A stretch of 64,000 bases of DNA from Costus lasius (taxonomy: Eukaryota > Streptophyta > Magnoliopsida > Zingiberales > Costaceae), in the NCBI GenBank assembly GCA_027563935.2, contig JANVAS020000239.1:434001-498000 (forward strand). The letters are read 5' to 3'. Position numbers and translations under genes: made by a program. Shown here piece after piece: positions 35,006 to 46,742 of this stretch. The notes under the pieces were generated by a model. That model had not been told where the DNA came from. It saw nothing but the letters and a program-made list of their open reading frames with translations, and did no database searches. Numbering within the stretch: the first letter of the stretch is position 1; the number at the start of each line of letters is the position of its first letter.

Positions 35006-36690
35006 TGAAGAAACCCCTTTCGAGAGGGGGGGGGGGGCGCAAACCCTAATACCATGCACTTAAAAACTTTTGCATGAGCGGAAGTAGGGTTAAGGATCGC
35101 ATATATGATTGAATGATCAACTTAAAACTATGATTGAATGAAAGCGATTCATACCATAGCCATGAAGAAGACGTTGCCTTGGAAGCAAAGAGTCAATTGC
35201 TTCTTCTCCAAAGGGAATCGCACACAAGAGGATGATGGCAAACTCTTTGTCGCTCCTTGTGCTAGCAAGGCTCCAAAGAATCCTTGATCGAATTGTGAGG
35301 GATGAAGATCTTGATCTTTCTTTGGCCGAATCCTCCTCTAAACTCCAAGCGTCGTCACACACCACACGAGTTGAGAGAGGAAGTGATGGATAGGCGAGAA
35401 TAGCATGCTCTATTCGAACGTGAGAGTGTTCTCTCTTTGGAGATCGTGGTTACTAAAAATAGCCACCACTCTCGCTTCAATGTTCACGTTAAGTGAACAA
35501 GTCGCCAAGTCATGAACCAAGCGCTCATTCCATGAGCCGGTTCATTTCGGTTTGGTCCAAGACCAATCAAGCCAATGATCTAGTCTAGATCTCAAATAAA
35601 CCCTAAGGTTCCCGATCTAACCGTCGATCTCCTTGATGCCCCTGATCTAACCGATCTGGCATCTATTCTCTCGATCGAAGCTTACCGATCTCAAGCCCTA
35701 ATCAATCAAACATGATCAGACCAGATCTCACTCACAATCAGAGATTAAATCCCTTTAAACTGAACCTGAACAATTCAGTCCACACGATCTGACTTAAGTA
35801 AGCCATATCATCAAATTGTGCGACCCTGAGGGTTTCCTTTAAATGTCGGTAACGATAATTCTCATTATCACGATCAGTGAGGGGTATCTAGCAACACATC
35901 ACTGTCTCCCGATATAAAGGAAAGAGTCTTCCAAGACTACACCCAAACCACAGCACAAGTGTGAATCATTTCACAAAGCATACATATTTCCTTTGCCACT
36001 GGATGTTCTTATTGGACAAGCCTGTCAAGCTCGTAACTCCAATATGATGAGCATGATTAGATCAGATGAACATAGTCACCTGGGTATGGCCATACACTTT
36101 TCTCAATCATCTCATCCAGGGGGCCCCTTTAGAACATCACACTCCTTCAACAAGGAGACGGCAATCCTATGTCTATCACTAGTGCTCTAACCTGACTCAA
36201 GCTCACCATCCAAGATAGTCTATAATCATTATGTTTCAAATGATATTGAACCATCTCAAAACAATGACAATCATCATTTAGAAAACACAAGTGATCTCAA
36301 GTCAGAGGAAATGTGCCACTTGTCTTAATCAAGGAACATTCACATTGTGACAAACAATTGAACATCCTAGTAGGGTCTGTCCAGTACATCCAATGTACCC
36401 ATGAGTCTACATCTTATTCCATGCTCGAAGCATCCTATAAGATTAGAACACATATTAGTCTTATCCATATCAAGGCTGTCTCATGTTCACCAAGATATAT
36501 CGACTAAGGACATAATAGCATGTCAGCTCAGCTGAACAGCTTTGAGACATTATTCAGAAGAACATATATTGCAGCAGACAATGTAAACAACTGAATAATA
36601 ACCATGCCTTTATAAACATAACAGTTTATTACATGATACACATACATTCCCACAGGCCTCAAACATTAGCCTTAAGGGCATACCCCAACA
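35006..36690 (-). mobile_element. Copia-A solo LTR within E3 leader
   Basis: 1685 bp, in plus coordinates TGAAGAAACCCC..CCCCAACA, with perfect duplication gggcc (35001-35005, 36691-36695). A run of 12 G near 35026 lies close to its end. No internal region remains. Confidence 0.93.
35854..35904 (-). promoter_or_regulatory. LTR twin-hairpin motif with compensated pair
   Basis: On the minus strand, hairpin 2 is GATAAT-GAGA-ATTATC. The loop-closing C-G pair of other copies is replaced by U-A, and the loop is a different GNRA (GAGA). Hairpin 1 is unchanged. Confidence 0.7.
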
Positions 36691-37515
36691 GGGCCCGGGT
36701 TGGGCCAGAGGAAATGCTAAAGACCCATGAAGAGCTCAGGTGAAGACTTAAGTTATTTAAGGTCTTACTTAGGGTTAATGGGCTTTTACCACATAAGATC
36801 ATCATGCTTTTAATTTACTGTTTCAGTAATTTAGTAACTGCATGATTTATTCTTCTGCTATCACCATAGGATTTGAATGATAGTATGAAGATAAAAGGAC
36901 CGTTAAAATCCAACATTAAATATCAAGCACGATAGCCTTCTGACGCGAAACCTCACTGTTCTGACTATCGTTGAGGCTGTGTTGTACCCACTCAGTGGGC
37001 ACGCCCATCTATCTTCAGACGGTGTGTGATTACACCTGCGTGTTACAGAGAAGGGATTTATCGCTTCTCGTTGCTCAGCATAGCACGTGGTGGTCCAGGG
37101 AGTAGGTCAGGTCAGCTTGACCATGTAGGCTACATATTGAGCATATGGTAGCTATATGGAGGCAGCCATCTGTGGGATCAGAGACTGTGTTGTACCAACT
37201 CAGTTGGCATAGTTTGCTGGATTGCCCAGATGAAGGGGAATCGCACGGGTTGGCGATTGGCAGGGAATGCCTACCAGAGATTAGTGCTTGTACTCTCTGT
37301 GCATCTTATCTCGCCTGAGCGGGACGCGGAGACCAAGTATGAAATCTGGATCCCATCTCACTAAAAGAGTTTTACTCTTTCGGGCTGTTTTGCTGGATTT
37401 TTCAGCCAGATAAAATAGTGAGAAAAGAATCATTCTTAAGTCCTGAATTGATTCTAACATTGATACTGACCTTGCTGTTCTTGCATTGTTGTAGATTACT
37501 GCAGCAACGAACACC
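36691..37515 (+). other. E3 leader, second part
   Basis: Resumes the leader: odd palindromes CCCACTCAGTGGG (near 36988) and CCAACTCAGTTGG (near 37196), the TCTCGC-CTGA-GCGGGA stem (near 37309) and the junction fold at 37357-37422. Confidence 0.75.
37357..37422 (+). ncRNA. Three-way-junction-like leader fold (E3)
   Basis: CTCACTA/TAGTGAG; AAAGAGT-TTT-ACTCTTT; arm B is GGCTG (37383-37387) with CAGCC (37403-37407), a G-C pair where E1 and E2 have A-U. Confidence 0.65.
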
Positions 37516-40500
37516 ACAGCGTTCAATGTGCGATCCCTACTGGAAAGGGAGAAGTTTGCTGGGCCAAACTTCTCAGACTGGTACGGACACCTTAAGATTG
37601 TTCTTAAGGCTGAGAGGAAACTGTATGTCCTCGAGACGGCTATACCGCCTCAACCCGCTGCGAACGCCGCAAGGGCGGTTCGGGAAGCTTATGAAAAGCA
37701 TGTCAATGATAGCATTGATGTCGCTTGCCTTATGCTAGCATCTATGACGCCACAGCTTCAGCGTCAGCATGAGGATTTATCTGCTATAGAAATTATAGCA
37801 AACCTCAAGATGCTGTATGCTGCACAGGCAAGGACTGAACGCTATAACTTGACGAAACTTTTCTTTCAGAGCAAACTGACTGAAGGGTGTCCAGTGGGAG
37901 CTCACGTACTCAAGATGATTGGGTACAAGGAGGCTCTAGAGAAACTGGGACACACCATCAATCAGGAGCTTGTTGTAGACATCATCCTGCAGTCTCTCCC
38001 GGCCTCTTTCGATCCATTCATCATTAATTTTAATATGAACAAGATCGACTGTACGCCAGCAGAGTTACTGAACAAGCTCTTGACTACAGAGCAGACTCAG
38101 TCTCATGAGAAGGGAACGCCTTCATCCTCTGTCCTAATGGTTCCTTTTAGGAACAAGAAGAAGGGGAAGAAGGGCAAAGCCCCTCTCAAGAGCTACAACA
38201 AGGCTCTGAAACAAAAGGTAAAGCGGTCGAAGTAATACAGATGTTTCCATTGTGGCCAGCTGGGTCACTGGAAAAAGGACTGTAAAGCGCTCCAAGGAGA
38301 CAAGAAGGGAAGCAACTCTTTCGCTTCTGGCTCAGGTATTTACGTGACTGAAGTCATGGTTTTTTCTTCTATTTCATGGGTGTTGGACACTGCATGTGGA
38401 GTTCACATTTGTTCAAATGTACAGGAATTCAAGAGAAGAAGATAGGTGGGACAGCATGAGGTGGACCTACGAGTAGGAAACGAGGCACGGGTTGCTGCTG
38501 TTGCTGTAGGAGTTTATCACATCTCTTTACCATCTGGTCTTGTATTAGAACTGGACAATTGTTATTTTGTACCGAGCATAACTAAGAATATTATCTCTAT
38601 TCCTGCTCTTGTCAGGAAAGGGTTTTCCTTTGAATGCAAGATTTCAAAGTGTTATATTTCTTTTGATAGTATTGTTTATGCTACCGGGTCAATTAACAAT
38701 GGGTTATTCATGTTGGACATGGAATGTTCTATACAACAAATTGATATTAAGAAAGCCAAGTATGCTGATGACAGCACCTTGCTATGGCATAGTCGTTTAG
38801 GCCATATTAACAAGAAGCGCATTAAGCGGTTGCATGATCATGGACTGCTGGGATCATTCTCCTATGAGGAGCTTGATACATGCAAAGCTTGTTTAATGGG
38901 AAAAATGACGAAGTCTCCTTTTTCCAACAAAGGTCAAAGGGCTTCAGGTTTACTTGACCTCATTCACAGTGATGTGTGTGGGCCATTTAGTAAACATGTC
39001 AGAGGTGGCTATTCATACTTCATTACCTTTACTGATGATTTCAGTAGGTATGGTTATGTCTATCTAATGAGACATAAGAGTGAATCTTTTGACAAGTTCA
39101 AAGAGTTCAAGAATGAAGTACAGAATCAGCTAGGCCGAAATATCAAGGCACTTCGCTCAGATCGAGGTGGAGAATACTTGAGTCATGAGTTTACTGACTA
39201 TCTGAAGGAGTGTGGGATTATCTCACAGCTCACTCCGCCAGGAACACCACAATGGAATGGTGTGTCCGAGAGGAGAAATAGAACCTTACTGGATATGGTT
39301 CGTTCTATGATGAGTCAGGCTACTCTACCTTACTCCTTTTGGGGATTTGCACTGGAAACAGCTGCAAAGGTACTAAACCGAGTGCCATCCAAGGCCGTTT
39401 CAAATACTCCATATGAGTTATGGTATGGGAAACAGCCGAGCTTGACTTTTATTAAGATCTGGGGTTGCGAGGCTTATGTCAAAAAGCTCGCCTCTGGGAA
39501 ACTAGAGAGCAGATCTGAGAAATGTATCTTTGTCGGTTACCCTAAAGAAACTAAGGGTTATTATTTCTACGATCCCAAAGAGAACAAAGTATTTGTTGCT
39601 CGGACGGCTATTTTTCTTGAGAAAGAATTTCTTCTGCAAGAAGCCAGTGGGAGAGAAATAAAGCTGGATGAGAATCCAGAAGAAGGACAAAGTAGTCAAG
39701 CACAGTTGGATGAGCCTGAGCCAGTAGATCAGGTTACTGAACAACCTGAGGCTCAGATATCATAGGAACTGCGAAGATCGGGAAGGATCCGTCGACAGCC
39801 TGAGCGCTATGACGGAGTCTACATCATTAATGATGAACCCCTCACTTATGCGGATGCGGTCAGTGGACCGGAATCAGCAAGATGGCTTGAAGCTATGCGA
39901 GCCGAGATGGACTCCATGTCAGATAACCAAGTTTGGGATTTGGTTGATCCGCCTCCGGGAGTAATCCCTATAGGCTGTAAATGGATCTTCAAGAAGAAGA
40001 TTGACATGGATGGTAACGTGGTTACCTATAAAGGCAGGCTAGTTGCGAAAGGTTTCAAACAAATCTACGGGATAGATTATGATGAAACTTTCTCTCCTGT
40101 AGCCATGTTCAAGTCTATTCGGATAATTCTTGCGATAGCGGCATATTATGATTATGAGATTTGGCAGATGGATGTGAAGACCGCTTTCCTTAATGGAAAA
40201 TTAGAAGAGGATGTGTATATGACACAACCTGAAGGTTTCACTAATCCATCGGATCGTCATAAAATATGCAAATTAAAGAAGTCCATTTATGGACTTAAAC
40301 AAGCATCAAGAAGCTGGAATATTCGTTTTGATGAATCAATCTGTGAATTTGGTTTCATCAAGAATGAAGATGACCCGTGTGTATATAAGAGGTTTAGTGG
40401 GAGCATGATTACTTTCCTAGTCCTCTACGTCGATGATATCTTGATCATTGGAAACGATATTCCTGAACTACATGCGGTTAAGGCATGGTTAAGAAAATGT

Positions 40501-41409
40501 TTCCAGATGAAAGATTTAGGAGAAGCAGCCTATGTATTAGGTGTGAAGATCTACAGAGATAGATCAAAGAGGCTTCTCAGGCTGTACCAGAGTACTTACA
40601 TCGATCAAGTCCTGGAGAGATTCCATTTAGAAAATTCTAAAAGAGGATATCTTCCAGTCAGACATGGTCTGAATCTTTCAAAGAGTCAGTGTCCACAAAC
40701 ACAGACTGAGAAAGATGAAATGGACAATACGCCTTATGCTTCGGCTATTGGGTCCATTATGTATGCGATGTTGTGAACTCGCCCAGACGTCGCTTACGGG
40801 TTAAGCATGACCAGTCGATTCCAAAGTAATCCAGGTAAGGCACACTGGATTGCGGTCAAGAACATTTTGAAATATCTTTGGAGGACCAAAGATATGTTCT
40901 TGATATATGGAGGTCAGGAAGAACTCAGTATTCAAGGATATACTGACGCTTCGTTCCAATCTGACCAGGATGATTTCCGATCGCAATCAGGCTATGTTTT
41001 TAGCTTCAATGGAGGAGCAGTGGTGTGGAAAAGTTTCAAACAGTCAATTGTTGCTGATTCCACAACAGAAGCCGAGTATGTTGCAGCCTCAGAAGCATCT
41101 AAGGAGGCAGTGTGGATTCGTAAGTTCGTTCAGGAACTTGGTGTTGTTCCTTCGAGTGCAGATCCTTTGGTTATCTTCTGTGATAACACTGGAGCAATAG
41201 CACAGGCAAAGGAACCACGGTCGCACCAGAAGTCCAAGCACATACAGAGAAGGTTTCACTTGATCCGGGAGATCATTGATCGTGGCGAGATCAAAGTCTG
41301 CAAGGTTCATACAGATGACAATCTGGCTGACCCGCTTACAAAGCCTCTGGCGCAGCAGAAGCATGTGAAGCACTGTAATAATATGGGTTTGAGATTTCTC
41401 AACCATTAG
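37516..41409 (+). pseudogene. E3 copia gag-pol polyprotein, decayed
   Basis: Collinear with E2 with no frameshift. The start ATG has become ACA at 37516-37518 (the next in-frame ATG is well inside gag). Stops are TAA 38233-38235 just before the zinc knuckle, TAG 38443-38445 after the protease motif, TAG 39763-39765 in the integrase-RT linker, and TGA 40774-40776 in the RT/RNase H junction region. Two tracts differ by in-frame insertion from E2 (SHEKG-like in gag; NSF after the knuckle). Zinc knuckle, DTACG, DDE and YVDDIL motifs remain readable. Not able to make a full polyprotein. Confidence 0.93.
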
Positions 41410-41412
41410 ATT

Positions 41413-41429
41413 AAGTGCAAGTGGGAGAT
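41413..41429 (+). other. E3 polypurine tract
   Basis: aagtgcaagtgggagat before the 3' LTR. Confidence 0.78.
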
Positions 41430-43110
41430 TGTTGGGGTATGCCCTTAAGGCTAATGTTTGAGGCCTTGGGATTATTTCAGTTTCGTGTATAAACTCTATG
41501 TTTATAAAGGCAATGGTTGTTATTCAGGTTGTTACAGTATCTGCTCCAATATGTATACTTCTGAATAATGTCTCAATGCTGTTCAGCTTGGCTGACATGC
41601 AGTATTGTCCTTAGTCGAGATATCTTGGTGAACATGAGACAACCTTGATATGATTGAGACTAATATGTGTTCTAATCTTATAGGATGCTTCGAGCATGGA
41701 ATAAGATGTAGACTCATGGGTACATTGGATGTACTGGACAGACCCTACTTAGGATATTCAATTGCTTGTCACAATGTGAATAATCCTTATATGCAAACAA
41801 GTGGCATATTTCCTCTGACTTGAGATCACTTGTGTTTCTAAATGATGATTGGCATTGTTTTGAGGTAGTTCAATATCATTTGAAACATAATGGTTATAGA
41901 CTATCTTGGATAATGAACATGAGTCATGTTAGGGCACTAGTGATAGATATAGGATTGCCGTCTCCTAGTTTGGAGTGTGATGTTCTATAGGGGCCCCCTG
42001 GATGAGATGATTGAGAAAGTGTATGGCTATACCTGGATGACTATGTTTCATCTGATCTAATCATTCTCATCATATTGGAATTACAGGCTTGACACGCTTG
42101 TCCAATAAGAACATCCAGTGGCAAAGGAAACACATATGTCAAGTGACTTGGGTTCACACTTGTGCTATGGTTTGGGTGTAGTCTTGGAAGACTCTTTCCA
42201 TTATATCGGGAGACAGTGATGTGTTGCTAGATACCCCTCACTGATCGTGATAATGTAAGTTATCGTTACCGACATTTAAAGGAAACCCTTAGGGTCGCAC
42301 AATTTGATGATATGGCTTACTTATGTCAGATCGTGTGGACTGAATTGTTTTGGTTCAGTTTAAAGGAGTTTAAACTCTGATTGTAAGTGAGATCTGGTAT
42401 GATCATGTTTGATTGATTAGGGCTTGAGATCGGTAAGCTTCGATCGAGAGAATTGATGCTAGATCGGTGAGATCAAGAGCATCAAGAGATGAATGGTTAG
42501 ATCTTGATCCTTATGGTTTAATTTGATCTAGACCAAGGCTTGGCTTAATTTGGTCCTTGAACCAAATCCAATTGAACCAGCTCATCAAGTGAGCGCATGG
42601 TTCAATGGGAGAGGAAAATGCGATGGTTCACTTGGAGTGAACGCATGAACGCATGATGTTAGTGGCTTGCTATTTTTGGAAGTCATGTTTCCAACATAGA
42701 GAGCACGCCTCTACATTCGTGGGTGCATCTCTTTTCGCCCGACGCCTCTTCCTCTCGACGCCTCTCTCTCGTGTGAGAGTTCTTCACGCAAAGGAGAAGA
42801 GAACAAAGCCAAGAGATTTTATCTCAATCTCCTTCACGCGATCAGGAGACCTTGGAGCTTTGCTAGCACAAGGAACGCCAAGGGAGTAGTCATCTTCACC
42901 TTGTGTGCGTCACCTTTGGAGGAGAGCCGCTCGCCCTCTTCTTCCAAGACGCCATCCAAGAAATGGCATTGGTATGATTCCCTTCTTGATCTATACAAAT
43001 CTTTAAGTTGATCTATGTTCATACATGCGATCCTAGAAATCCTATGATTCCGCCCATGCAAGTTTTTATATGCGCATGTTTAGGGTTTCGCCCCCTTTAG
43101 GGAACTTTCA
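41430..43110 (+). repeat. E3 3' LTR
   Basis: 1681 bp, about 99% identical by eye to the 5' LTR. Confidence 0.94.
42214..42264 (+). promoter_or_regulatory. LTR twin-hairpin motif (E3 3' LTR)
   Basis: Hairpin 2 is GATAAT-GTAA-GTTATC, where C-to-T leaves a U.G pair. Hairpin 1 is intact. Confidence 0.65.
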
Positions 43111-43137
43111 GGACTGTTATTATCTAAGGGTGTGACG
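43111..43137 (+). repeat. G1 3' LTR end
   Basis: ggact (E3 duplication) then gttattatctaagggtgtgac, resembling the usual gypsy LTR end TGTGACA. The exact end is uncertain by a base or two because G1 has no 5' LTR here. Confidence 0.5.
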
Positions 43138-44002
43138 GTGGCGCCCCTTGATTGGCCGAACTCTAGGAGGCGCCTAAGGTTTGCGAGCTAGCAAGGGCAG
43201 AGGAGAGTGTTGGCCGAACCCTAGGAGGAGCCTAGGGTTTGCGTGCTAACACAGGTGGAGCATGAAACCTTGGCAGCACACCGAGGGTTGAAGCAGGACC
43301 CTGAAGCACTTAGAGCAAGGAGCTGACGGCTTAGAGCATGAGCGGGTCACTTGGAGCTCTAGAGATGCTAGGTGTCGAGTCTAGGTCTAGGGGCTTGTTT
43401 CCTTTGTCTGGGCTATAATCATATCATCATTTACTGCTTTTGTTGTCATGCTCTGATTGTTTTATTTTATGTTATCACTATAGGGTGCATGCCTGTAATG
43501 TTAGACATAAGATAAAACAAATGTGGTATGACACCACCCAAACCCTCACAAAATTATATCAAGTCCCGTTCCCACTTTCTGACGCGTAGCCCTCGTCAAA
43601 CTATCGATCGATGGTGATGTGCACTATTTCCCACCCCGTAGGACACACCCATCTATCTTTAGGAGGCGTGTGGTGACAAAAATTTCCCAATCTGGTTAAA
43701 ACTCTAGATGTGCCTTTCGCAAGGAAATTGTTGGCCCTGGGCATAACGGTCAGGTCGGACTTGACTGGAACTTCCATATGTGGTTTATCCACATGATGAA
43801 AGTTTCTAGAAGCAGCCTCAAGAAGTTAGAACTTCGTGCTGTATCCAGCCCTCGTTGGACACGAAGTGTCTAAACTGTCTTAAGAAGGGGAATTGCCTAG
43901 TTGCAATTGGCTAGCGTGCCTACCTTGAGATACATGCGTCACCTCGTGCAGTACATCCCGTCCTCGCAGGACGCGGGGCCGTGTGAGGAACAAGGATCCC
44001 AT

Positions 44003-44070
44003 CTCACTTTGGAAATTTTGTGGTTTCCCGGATTGACATGAGAGGGTTGTCAGTCAGATAAAATAGTGAG
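44003..44070 (+). ncRNA. Three-way-junction-like fold (Copia-B, plus copy)
   Basis: CTCACT with AGTGAG closes two arms: GGAAA..TTTCC (44011-44015, 44024-44028) and ATTGAC..GTCAGT (one G.U). The arms differ in sequence from Copia-A but keep the layout. Confidence 0.5.
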
Positions 44071-44150
44071 AAACAATCATTTATTTCAAGTCCAGATTAA
44101 ATGATTGAAATGTGGTACTAATCTTCATGTCTTTGTTATAGATCATCTCT

Positions 44151-44387
44151 ATGAACAATAGCGGATTAAAACTACGATCTGTCCTTTGGGAGGACAAGTT
44201 GGACTGGTGTCGAAACTTGAGGGGTGACCCCAAGCTCGAGAGCTACAAAAGGCATGAAGGAAAGGGTTACTTCTTCAGGCTTATGTATTTACGTGGTTGA
44301 AGTTAACCTATCTACTTCAAACACATGGGTACTTGATACCGCATATGGTGTGCATATTTGTACAAGTATGCAAGGGCTCAAATGAAG
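44151..44387 (+). pseudogene. Copia-B gag-protease, internally deleted
   Basis: Opens with MNNSGLKLRSVL, like the minus copy. After about 25 codons most of the capsid and the zinc knuckle are missing, and it rejoins in another frame at SSGLCIYVVEVNLSTS..TWVLDTAYGVHIC, the protease region. A stop follows at TGA in ctcaaatgaag (near 44382). Dead remnant. Confidence 0.7.
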
Positions 44388-44429
44388 TAGGTGTAGGGAA
44401 ACCCCGGGGATATTTTATAAAATTTCAGA

Positions 44430-44576
44430 GATGCAAATACATGTATCAAATTTTGGTGAAGGGTGCCTTTGTCATTTTCCCTGATAAACAAGGCTCACGT
44501 GTATCAAATTCCTCCAAGGAGCTTGAATCTAACAACCCATTTGCATGTAGTTGTTAAATGTGATTCTTGTTTATAT
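44430..44576 (-). pseudogene. Copia-B pre-integrase remnant
   Basis: Read on the minus strand after the solo LTR: a degraded HANGLLDS..LEEFDTREPCLSGKMTKAPF, matching the Copia-A segment HDHGLL..EEIDTC.ACLMGKMTKSPF. The first Cys of the zinc pair has become Arg, and there are stops. It continues the LWHCRLAHI reading from 46743-46775. Confidence 0.65.
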
Positions 44577-46742
44577 TGTTAGGGAATACCGGGTGTAATT
44601 TAAAATTTTGCAGTCCCAGGACGCAGCGGAAGAATCATTACACCCGAAACATATTCCTGTCCCAAGGATCCATGCGAGAGAGAAAACACAAGGATGTGTT
44701 AGAGATGTACCTCTTTTGCTTGTCGAGATGTTGAAGCCATGTTGAAGGCGCCCAAGTGTTCGCTCTCTACAAGTATCCACGCATCGACCGTCTCAACGTT
44801 CCTCCCTTCCACGCTCGGTGCTAGCCTCGGGAAGAGAATCAAGCCTTATCACTCTCTTCAAATCTTGCGCCACCTCCAAGGTAGAAGCGCCAAGAAGAGA
44901 TGAGGAAGAGGATGATGCGCCAAGTACTTCCTTCCTCTTCTTTACATGCGCCACCTTCAAGCAAGATGCGCCTATGGCCAAGGAATGAAGAGGTCTTGTG
45001 GCAAGGAGAGCCACCAAGCACTAAGAGTCCTTGTGCCAAGAAGAGAGGGAGAAGATGAAGAACTTGCGGTTCCAATGAAGAAGGAGAATGTGCTCCTTGA
45101 TGAAGAAGGAGAGCTCCAAGCTCTCAAGTTGTCGCCACCCTAAGCTTCCAATTCTCTCCAAGAGATGTCGCCACCATGCCCTTCTCCAAGTTACATCAAG
45201 AGGTGAAGAAGGAGAAGAAGGCTTGCGGCTTCAAGGAGGAAGAAGGGTTGCGCCACCTTCAAGTTGTCACCCTTTGCCCTTGCTCACGCCTCTCTATATG
45301 TGTTCACTCCTCTAAGGAGTTAACCTCTTTTTAGTGGGCGACTAGGGTCTTATTTATAAGGGCAAGAGGTGGTTTAGGGAGGGCTAAGATCATGCCAAGT
45401 GGGCGGCTAGGATGAAGGAGGTTTGTGGCAAGGAAAGTCTCCAAGACTTTTCCATAAACCTCATTCAACCTATCCTTATTAGCCCTATAGCCATATCAGC
45501 CCAAGAGATGCCTTAAAGGCATGCATTCCATCCTTGGAAGAAGGGCTAGGCGCCCTTTACTTCCATAGTGAAGCAAAGGCGCCTCCCTCACCCCATTATG
45601 CCCATTTAGCCTTTAATCTCTTCATGACAACTTATTATTGGGCCTCATTGGATAATGAGCTAGCCCAAACTTCATGGTATGGGTTGATTAAGCCATTGGA
45701 TCCAATCCAATGCAACCCTAATCCAAATGTGACCAATCTAGGTCAATTTCGGGTCAACCTGCCAAAAATGAAGTTTGGCTCCATTAACTTTCTTCCAACT
45801 CATCAGGCCCATTGGCGCTGATGAAATCTTCCAAATGGATCCAAGTTATCCAATAACTTGATCCTAAGGCTTCTAATTAAAGCAACGTCAAGAGTCTATT
45901 GCGTGTGACCCCGTAGGATCCATATGACGATGGCAATGATGTAAACATCATAAATAGTGAGGGGTATCTAGCAACACATCACTACTACCCATGTCATAGG
46001 ACATAAGTCATTATGGCAACAACTCCTAACAAGCAACGAGGATTCCCATTGCATTATAGATCCCTTTGCCTAAGCTGATATCCTATCATTGGATTAGTCT
46101 CAAGTTTATCAATCCAATGCATTGGTCATGACTCAACAAGTGTGGCCACACATTCCTGTCATGCACTAATAAGGTGGGGCGCCCCGAGTGGATATCATGC
46201 TTCCAATAAGGAAGGGGCAAATCCTACTATTGGTCATCCATGTCTCTACGTGACTTATGACATGCCCAATGACAGTCGTTTTGATCTCCCAATTACGAAG
46301 AGACGTAAGACTGTATCAAAGCATTCCCATCATCAAATCTAGACATGAATACCTCAAGTCTAAGGATCAATGCAAACCTCTTGCATGTGAGATTGACTTG
46401 TTGACTAGACAAGTCAATCCTCACGGTGGATCACTCTAGTGCATCCAATGCACCTGTATGTCTGCGTTACTGTGCCCCACACCTAACCAGCCCATACACC
46501 AGTCTCACATGTACCAAAGCCGTCCCATATCTGCTAAGGTACCTTGTCTGGGAATAGCTTATGAGAATGGATCCAATCCAAACTCCTGGGACATTATTTA
46601 TGCAACTCAATACATCAACGCAGGTAGAGAAGTCTGCATAATAACGACCATGCCTATGTAAAGAGTAATAGTTCTATCAAAGTACATTCAAACAATGCCT
46701 GACCATGTCCATACATTGGTCTTTACGGCATATACACCAACA
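44577..46742 (-). mobile_element. Solo LTR of a Copia-A-related family
   Basis: 2166 bp, in plus coordinates TGTTAGGGAATACC..CACCAACA, flanked by perfect duplication tatat (44572-44576, 46743-46747). On its own strand it starts TGTTGGTGTATATGCC, resembling Copia-A TGTTGGGGTATGCCC. It shares the 18-nt loop and twin hairpin (45936-45984) and a ..gggtc.cac..aat block. Frames inside it (60-98 codons) lack domains. It could be the LTR of Copia-B itself, but nothing here links them directly. Confidence 0.85.
45936..45984 (-). promoter_or_regulatory. LTR twin-hairpin motif, diverged family
   Basis: On the minus strand: TAGTGA-[same 18-nt loop]-TCACTA, then ATGATG-TTTA-CATCAT. The outer pair of hairpin 1 is U-A instead of C-G, and hairpin 2 has an unrelated stem of the same length, yet both pair perfectly. 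Confidence 0.7.

Larger units (their letters stand above)
32342..43110 (+). mobile_element. Copia-A element E3
   Basis: LTRs 32342-34022 and 41430-43110 (1681 bp each). Flanks are ggatt (32337-32341) and ggact (43111-43115), a duplication with one change. Interrupted by a minus-strand solo LTR at 35006-36690. About 17 LTR differences by eye, so older than E1 and E2, in line with its four stop codons. Confidence 0.93.
963..43137 (+). mobile_element. Gypsy element G1, 3' part, host of the nest
   Basis: Remaining parts are the RNase H end, integrase, chromodomain-like tail, purine tract and 3' LTR (pieces 4688-5044, 20859-20981, 30193-32341, 43111-43137). The 5' LTR, gag, protease and most of the RT are absent because the element is cut at about 963 against Copia-B sequence. 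All other elements between 1096 and 43110 lie inside it. Removing them gives a 3' LTR of roughly 2.6 kb that starts TGTAATACCC and ends near ..gggtgtgac. The order integrase after RNase H is that of Ty3/gypsy. Confidence 0.75.
43138..44395 (+). mobile_element. Copia-B fragment, plus strand
   Basis: Leader and start of gag of a second copia family, in opposite orientation to the copy at 44396-48716. About 43470-44150 is the reverse complement equivalent of 48054-48716 (landmark gcatgcctgtaatgttagacataagat). 43138-43400 holds two diverged copies of a ggccgaac.ctaggaggcgcct phrase; I cannot assign it beyond probable leader. Confidence 0.7.

Noticed and set aside
44577..46742. A host gene in the minus or plus frames of 60-98 codons
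   Set aside because: The whole block is an LTR bounded by TG..CA and the tatat duplication.
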